A stretch of 64,000 bases of DNA from Buddleja alternifolia (taxonomy: Eukaryota; Streptophyta; Magnoliopsida; Lamiales; Scrophulariaceae). The stretch is from the NCBI GenBank assembly GCA_019426215.1, contig CM033397.1, forward strand, positions 26,848,480 to 26,912,479, written 5' to 3'. Positions 58,941-64,000 of this stretch are shown here, one piece after another. The translations under genes were made by a program, and so were the position numbers. Below the pieces are notes generated by a model that saw nothing but the letters and a program-made list of their open reading frames with translations, had not been told where the DNA came from and searched no databases. Within the stretch, counting starts at the first letter, position 1. Every line of letters begins with the position of its first letter.

Positions 58941-60566
58941 ATGGCTTTTAACAAAATGCCTAAGTTGGTAGAGTCAAACTATGATTTTTGCAAACTTAGA
59001 GCATTCGCGTATTTATGTTCTTGCGATAATGAAATGTGTGATGTAATTTCAGATGGCCCCATTAAGATCATGAAAGTGATAACCAGAGCCGATGGAGCGA
59101 CTAAGAGACTCCAGATGGCTATGTGGAAAGACCTAAGTTAGAATGGACGCCAGATGATAGAAAAAGAGCTAATCTAGATAATGTTGAACGAAGTGCACTC
59201 TACTCAGCGTTACGAGACAATGATGCATTGTTCAACAAGATCAAGCAATGTAAGACTTCCAAAGAAATATGGGATAAGTTGGCTATCGTGTGTGAAGGTT
59301 CAGCACAGATGAAGAAGAACAAGCTCTCCATAGCCATACAAAGATTTGAGCATTTCAAGATGCAGTCCAATGAGAGGCTAGAACAATTAGATGCAAGAAA
59401 GCAAGGGACTACCAGGTAAATTGCCCTTATCCAAATGTGTCTAAGCCCACAAGGCAAGACTATGCGGATAGAAACCAATTCAGGAGCAATCTTCGCCAAC
59501 AAGGTTTGCTAGCGGAATCTGAACCATTCTCCGCACCTGAAGAGGATTTGGAATCATCAGATGAAAGTAGTGATGATGAGCCAACAAACGACTTAGCATT
59601 GATTTGTCTTATGCCAAGAGATGATGAAGCGTCTGACGACTCGCTACCAGAGGTAACCACTCATTTATCTCATCCTCTTTCTTATGATGAATTACTTCAC
59701 AAAGTTAATGAATATTATAAAGATTGTTAAGATGCCGCCAAAATATATCAAAATCACTTCGCTATTATCTCATCTCTCAAAAGTGATAAAGTTACGCTCA
59801 AAGCAGAGTTGCAAGTTCAGCAACAATGCATTGAGAAGAACCAATCGCTTGAAAGAGAGATTACTCAATTGAAAAGCGATCTTGATATAATAGTCAAGCG
59901 AGAAGCTAATCTGATCGCTAGGCTTGCCAAATCAGAGCAGCTCATCTCATCATTATCCAAAGCATCAAGAAACCTAGATAATGTGATTGTGGTAACAAGA
60001 TTTTTTGGTGAAAAGACCGGTTTAAGGTGTGATAAATCTGGTAAAAAATCAGAAGCGTCTAAGATTACAGCGAACAACAAAGGAAAGGGAGTTTTGTTTG
60101 TTGAGAAAGGTTCACAAAGTCAAACACTAAATGAACCAAGTGACAATGGTACGAGGCCAAATGAGAAAGTCAAAGCTGACCCAGGCAAGGGAAAGGCGAA
60201 AGCAAACTATTCACAAAGACGGGTTCATCCAAAAGCTCAAAAGGCCAAGGATAAATCTGATCACCGTGAATCATGCGCTAAGCGTCCAGCACCAAAAGTG
60301 CAACCCAAGCTAGCGCCAAGGAAATACCAACGTCAATATCCAAGACAGTCAAGATCATATTTTTGATACTATGATAATTATGATTACTATTATAATCGAG
60401 GATATTACTATACACCCAAAAAGCACACACAACACAATGTGAAACTCAAGAAGGCCAGTATTCCTACAATGAAGACTAGGCAAATATGGGTTCCTAAAGT
60501 TTTAATTCAAACCAAAGCTACTAACATTGAAGGACCTAAGACAACATGGGTACCTAAGAAGAATTA
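58941..60566 (+). pseudogene. gag: gag of body B, with internal deletion, frameshifts and stops
   Basis: It follows body A gag closely, from MAFNKMPKLVES. A one-base loss occurs near 59103. About 570 bp corresponding to 47505-48071 of body A (the second half of capsid and the linker) is deleted at about 59398. Another single-base loss lies at GGGACTACC near 59405. CAA to TAA at 59728-59730 and CGA to TGA at 60364-60366 are nonsense changes relative to body A. The zinc knuckle is largely lost. The final TAG (60564-60566) is shared with body A. Confidence 0.9.
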
Positions 60567-60580
60567 GAACTATCCTTTAA

Positions 60581-63500
60581 ATGCAGGTACCTAGAGCCAA
60601 CACCGATACTTCAGTTTGGTACTTCGATAGTGGGTCATCAAGGCATATGACTGGATCAAAAGATCTCTTGGTCAACTATCGTGCAACCAATGGTCCTCAA
60701 GTTATATTCGGTGATAACTCCAAAGGTATAGGTATCATGCATAGGGGAAACATCATGATTAGTGATGTATATTATGTTGAGGGTCTTAAGCATAATTTGT
60801 TAAGCATTATTCAATTTTGTGATAAAGGCTTTGAAGTAAAATTTTCAAGTGACTACTCCTATGTTAACGACGCTAAGACTAAGACCACTAAATTAAAAGG
60901 AAAAAAAATAAACAATGTGTATTTAATAGATTGGGACTCTGCAATTGATAACGACCCCACATGCTTTGTTGCTAAAAGTCAAAATGAATTAGGTTGGTTA
61001 TGGCATAGAAAAATGAATCACCTCAATTTTAAGGCAATCTCTCAGTTAATATCACTAAATCTAGTAGAGGGATTACCTAAGGGTTCCTTTCAGAAAAATC
61101 GCTTATGTGATGCATGTCAAATGGGTAAACAAGTTAAATCATCTTTTAAGAAGAAACCATGCCTATCTACTTCTAGAGTTCTTGAACTATTGCATCTATA
61201 TTTGTTTGGTCCTATTCAAATCATGAGTGTTAGTGGTAAAAAGTACTCACTAGTAATAGTTGATGATTTCTCTCGCTATACATGGGTAGAATTTCTAGCG
61301 ACCAAAGATGAAACTAGTGTCAAGCTCACTTCGCTAATTCGTCAATTGCAAACTTATAAAGATCTCAAGGTGACAAGAATTAGAAGCGATAGAGGTACTA
61401 AATTTACTAACCAATTTGTTGAGAAGTTTTGTATAGATCTTGGAATACTTCATGAGTATACTGCACCTAGAACACCTCAACAGAATGGAGTAGCCGAGCG
61501 ACGAAACAGAACGCTTAAAGAAGCCGTTAGGATGATGCTTGCAGAGTCTAAGCTGCCTCAAAGGTTTTGGGCCGAAGCTATCAATACCGTTTGCTACACT
61601 CAGAACCAGTGTATGATCAACAAGCAACATGAGAAGACTCCACATGAGTTGTGGAAGGGACGTAAGCCTAACGTTTTATATTTTCATGTATTTGGTTCAA
61701 AATGTTTCATTCATAACAATGAATCCCAAAGCCTAAAGACGGTTGATCCTAAAGCGGATGAGGGAATCTTTCTAGGCTATGCCAAAAATGGAAAGAGTTT
61801 TCGCATCCTAAATAAGATCAAATCAAAGGTTGAAGAATCCATTCATGTTGTGTTTGATGATGCTAACCAAGAACCGAGTAAGGTAAGTTCTGATGATGTA
61901 GGAATTGAAGATCTTGCCCAACAAGCGTCACAAATCAATCTTGGTGATGATAGTGATGATGATGAGGATGATGAGATCTTTGTGCCTATTACTAAAGTTA
62001 CTCGTGAGGTTACAAATGAGGATATTGTCAGAATCGATGATGATCAGGAAGAGAATGATCATCAAGAGCAAAGTAGAACTGTGAATGATACAGCGACTGC
62101 GCCAGAGATAAATGAGAGTCAAGCGATTGATAATCAAGAATCTCTCAACCCGTTCCAACCAGACCATAAATGGCTTAGAGACCATCCACCAGAGTTAGTA
62201 ATTGGAGATGCTAAAGCACCTGTTAGAACTAGGTCAGCTACAATCAATGAGGCCATGTTCGCAAGTTTCTTGTCTCAAATGGAACCAAAAAAAATGGATG
62301 AAGCACTCAATGATTCAAGTTGGGTAGAAGCAATGCAAGAAGAGCTTAACCAGTTTGAGAGAAGCAAAGTTTGGACGCTAGTACCAAGACCAACTCACTA
62401 AGGAGTTATTGGAACTAGATGGGTTTTTAGGAACAAGATGGACGAAGATGGCATTGTTATAAGAAACAAAGCCAGATTAGTCGCTCAAGGTTATTGTCAA
62501 GAAGAGGGTATTGATTTTGATGAAACGTATGCCCCAATAGCCCGTCTTGAAGCGATTAGGATGGTCCTAGCGTTTGCCGTATTCAAAAAGTTCATAGTAT
62601 ACCAAATGGATGTGAAGAGTGCATTCCTGAATGGTAAACTCCAAGAAAAAGTCTATGTGGAGCAACCTCCAGGATTCATCAACAACCATGACAAAAGTAT
62701 GGTCTACAAATCGGATAAAGCACTCTATGGCCTTAAACAAGCACCAAGAGCGTGGTATGACACTCTCTCTATCTTTCTTATAGGTAAAGGCTTTTCAAAA
62801 GGCAACGTTGATACAACGTTATTCAAAATTACCCATAATGAAGATATTCTCTTAGTCCAAATCTATGTTGATGATATTATATTTGGTTCTACTAACAAGC
62901 GACTGTGTGAGAAATTTTTGAAAATGATGCAAGATCAATTTGAAATGAGCATGATGGGTGAATTGACTTTCTTCTTAAAATTACAAGTTAAACAATTCCC
63001 TAATGGCATATTTATAAACCAAGCTAAATATACAAGAGATATGATTAAGAAATTTGGTATAGAAAATGCATCATCTTCCAAAATTCCAATGAGCTAAAGG
63101 CTTAAGTTAGATAAAGATGAAAGTGAAAAGAAAATTGATATCACTAACTATAGAGGTATCATTGGATCACTTATTTATCTTACCGCTAGTAGACCCGATA
63201 TTATGTTTTCGGTATGCATGTGTGCACGCTTTCAAGCTGATCCAAGAGAATCACACTTAAATGCTGCCAAGAGAATCCTTAAATATCTAAAAGGCACACA
63301 GAATGTGGGCTTATGGTATCCAAGGGACTCTCCTTTTGAACTAATTGGTTATTCAGACGCAGATTTTGCAAGATGCAAAATAGATAGAAAAAGCACTAAT
63401 GGTACATGTCAATTTCTAGGTGATAGACTAATTTCGTGGCATAGTAAGAAACAACAATCCATAGACTTCTATCGCTGAAGCAGAGTACGTAGCCGCTGGG

Positions 63501-63786
63501 AGCTATTGTGCACAAATCCTTTGGATGAGGTAACAACTTAGAGATTATGGAACAATCCTAGGTCCTACCCCAATCCATTGTAATAATCAAAGCGCTTTAG
63601 CTATGACCCAAAATCCTGTCCTTCACTCTGGAACTAAACACATTGACATTCGATACCATTTCTTGCGTGACCATGCACTTCATTGGAACTGACAAACAAT
63701 TGGCAGATATCTTCACCAAAGCGCTCAACGAACAACGCTTTCTCACTTTGAGAAGTGAATTAGGTATGATTGATTTAAACGCTTAA
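60581..63786 (+). pseudogene. pol: pol of body B (protease, integrase, RT, RNase H), several stops
   Basis: Domains in order: protease (WYFDSGSSRHM), GAG-pre-integrase (LWHRKMNHLNF, CDACQMGK), integrase core, RT with YVDD at 62864-62875, and RNase H (YSDADFARCKIDRKS). It is open for 606 codons to a TAA at 62399-62401 (CAA in body A), then again to a TAA near 63096. A frameshift falls near 63470 in the RNase H STAEAEY motif and a deletion lies near 63670. The first catalytic Asp of integrase (HLDFFG in body A) is Tyr here (HLYLFGP). The final residues end at TAA 63784-63786. Confidence 0.92.
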
Positions 63787-64000
63787 ATCATAGAGCCTCA
63801 TATTTTATAGGCATAAAATTTAGGGGGAATCCACTTTATGTTTATGTCTAAATCATTTTTTTTAATTGAAATGAGTCATTAATTTTAGGGGGAACCTTAA
63901 AATTGTACTTGTCTCAACTCATAAGCGACTGTGATCAAAAATGACTTTGAAAATTAATGCATTGATCACTAGCGCTTATCTATTATGCATGACAAAATCA
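63787..64000 (+). other. Sequence after pol of body B, leading to its env-like region
   Basis: Two GGGGGAA phrases (63822-63828 and 63889-63895) resemble polypurine tracts. No ORF starts before the window ends. The equivalent sequence is deleted in body A. Confidence 0.5.

Larger units (their letters stand above)
45482..64000 (+). mobile_element. Tandem SIRE/Maximus-type copia array: LTR-body A-LTR-body B, runs off the window
   Basis: LTRs at 45482-46931 and 57346-58825 are direct copies. The second is preceded by a polypurine tract and followed by a primer site, gag and pol, so it is at once the 3' LTR of body A and the 5' LTR of body B. The gags, protease and RT of A and B are near-identical. 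Lineage call: long LTRs with a C run, long gag with coiled coil, and an env-like region after pol, as in SIRE elements. Unequal recombination between copies is the usual origin of such arrays. The right end lies outside the window. Confidence 0.9.

Overview
The window is a nuclear segment of a flowering plant, most likely a eudicot. The evidence is a plant subtilase gene, plant-type Ty1/copia and Ty3/gypsy retrotransposons, CACTA, Mutator-like and Tourist-like DNA elements, long AT-rich intergenic stretches and no bacterial-style gene packing. The species cannot be named from the sequence. Almost everything here is transposable-element sequence; the only recognisable host gene is a subtilisin-like protease (SBT1.9-like) that carries two single-base frameshifts.

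Layout. 1-1504: no gene, with a 20-C run. 1505-6573: complete but frameshifted Tnt1-type copia element, 5-bp target duplication CAAGG, tRNA-Met primer site and polypurine tract. 6574-18270: AT-rich DNA with a family of small CACTA elements (7197-7629 intact, two worn copies, one fragment). One worn copy is split by a non-coding LTR element (8939-14710). 18272-20680: subtilase with TATA box and poly(A) signal. 20850-24120: MITE-like sequence, a Mutator-like element with about 140-bp terminal inverted repeats around four ~186-bp tandem repeats (21395-22523), and one small secreted-type ORF of unknown nature.

25640-36508 is a nested stack. A decayed gypsy element has its LTR split by a young minus-strand LTR element (26105-32300, TSD CTTTC, tRNA-Asp primer site, one gag-like ORF). 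Its body is split by a copia-type solo LTR (32895-34496, TSD ATTGT) and a Tourist-like MITE (35195-35667, TSD TTA). 36520-39828 is a minus-strand copia element that has lost its 3' half. 40130-45481 holds a LINE-like remnant, a second Mutator-like element (41312-42231) and small repeats.

45482-64000 is a tandem array of a SIRE/Maximus-type copia element in the order LTR - body A - LTR - body B, where the middle LTR serves both bodies. Body A has lost the zinc-binding N-terminal part of integrase (replaced by an inverted LTR fragment) and RNase H, but keeps a long env-like region. That region appears to contain two short phase-1 GT-AG introns and is split by a solo LTR with TSD CCCCA. Body B keeps RT and RNase H but has a gag deletion, nonsense codons and a changed integrase aspartate. 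Neither body could move on its own.

The strongest candidate for something little described is the apparently spliced env-like gene. No new defence or enzymatic system is visible. Coordinates, target duplications and frames were read by eye; homology statements rest on recognised motifs, not database searches.
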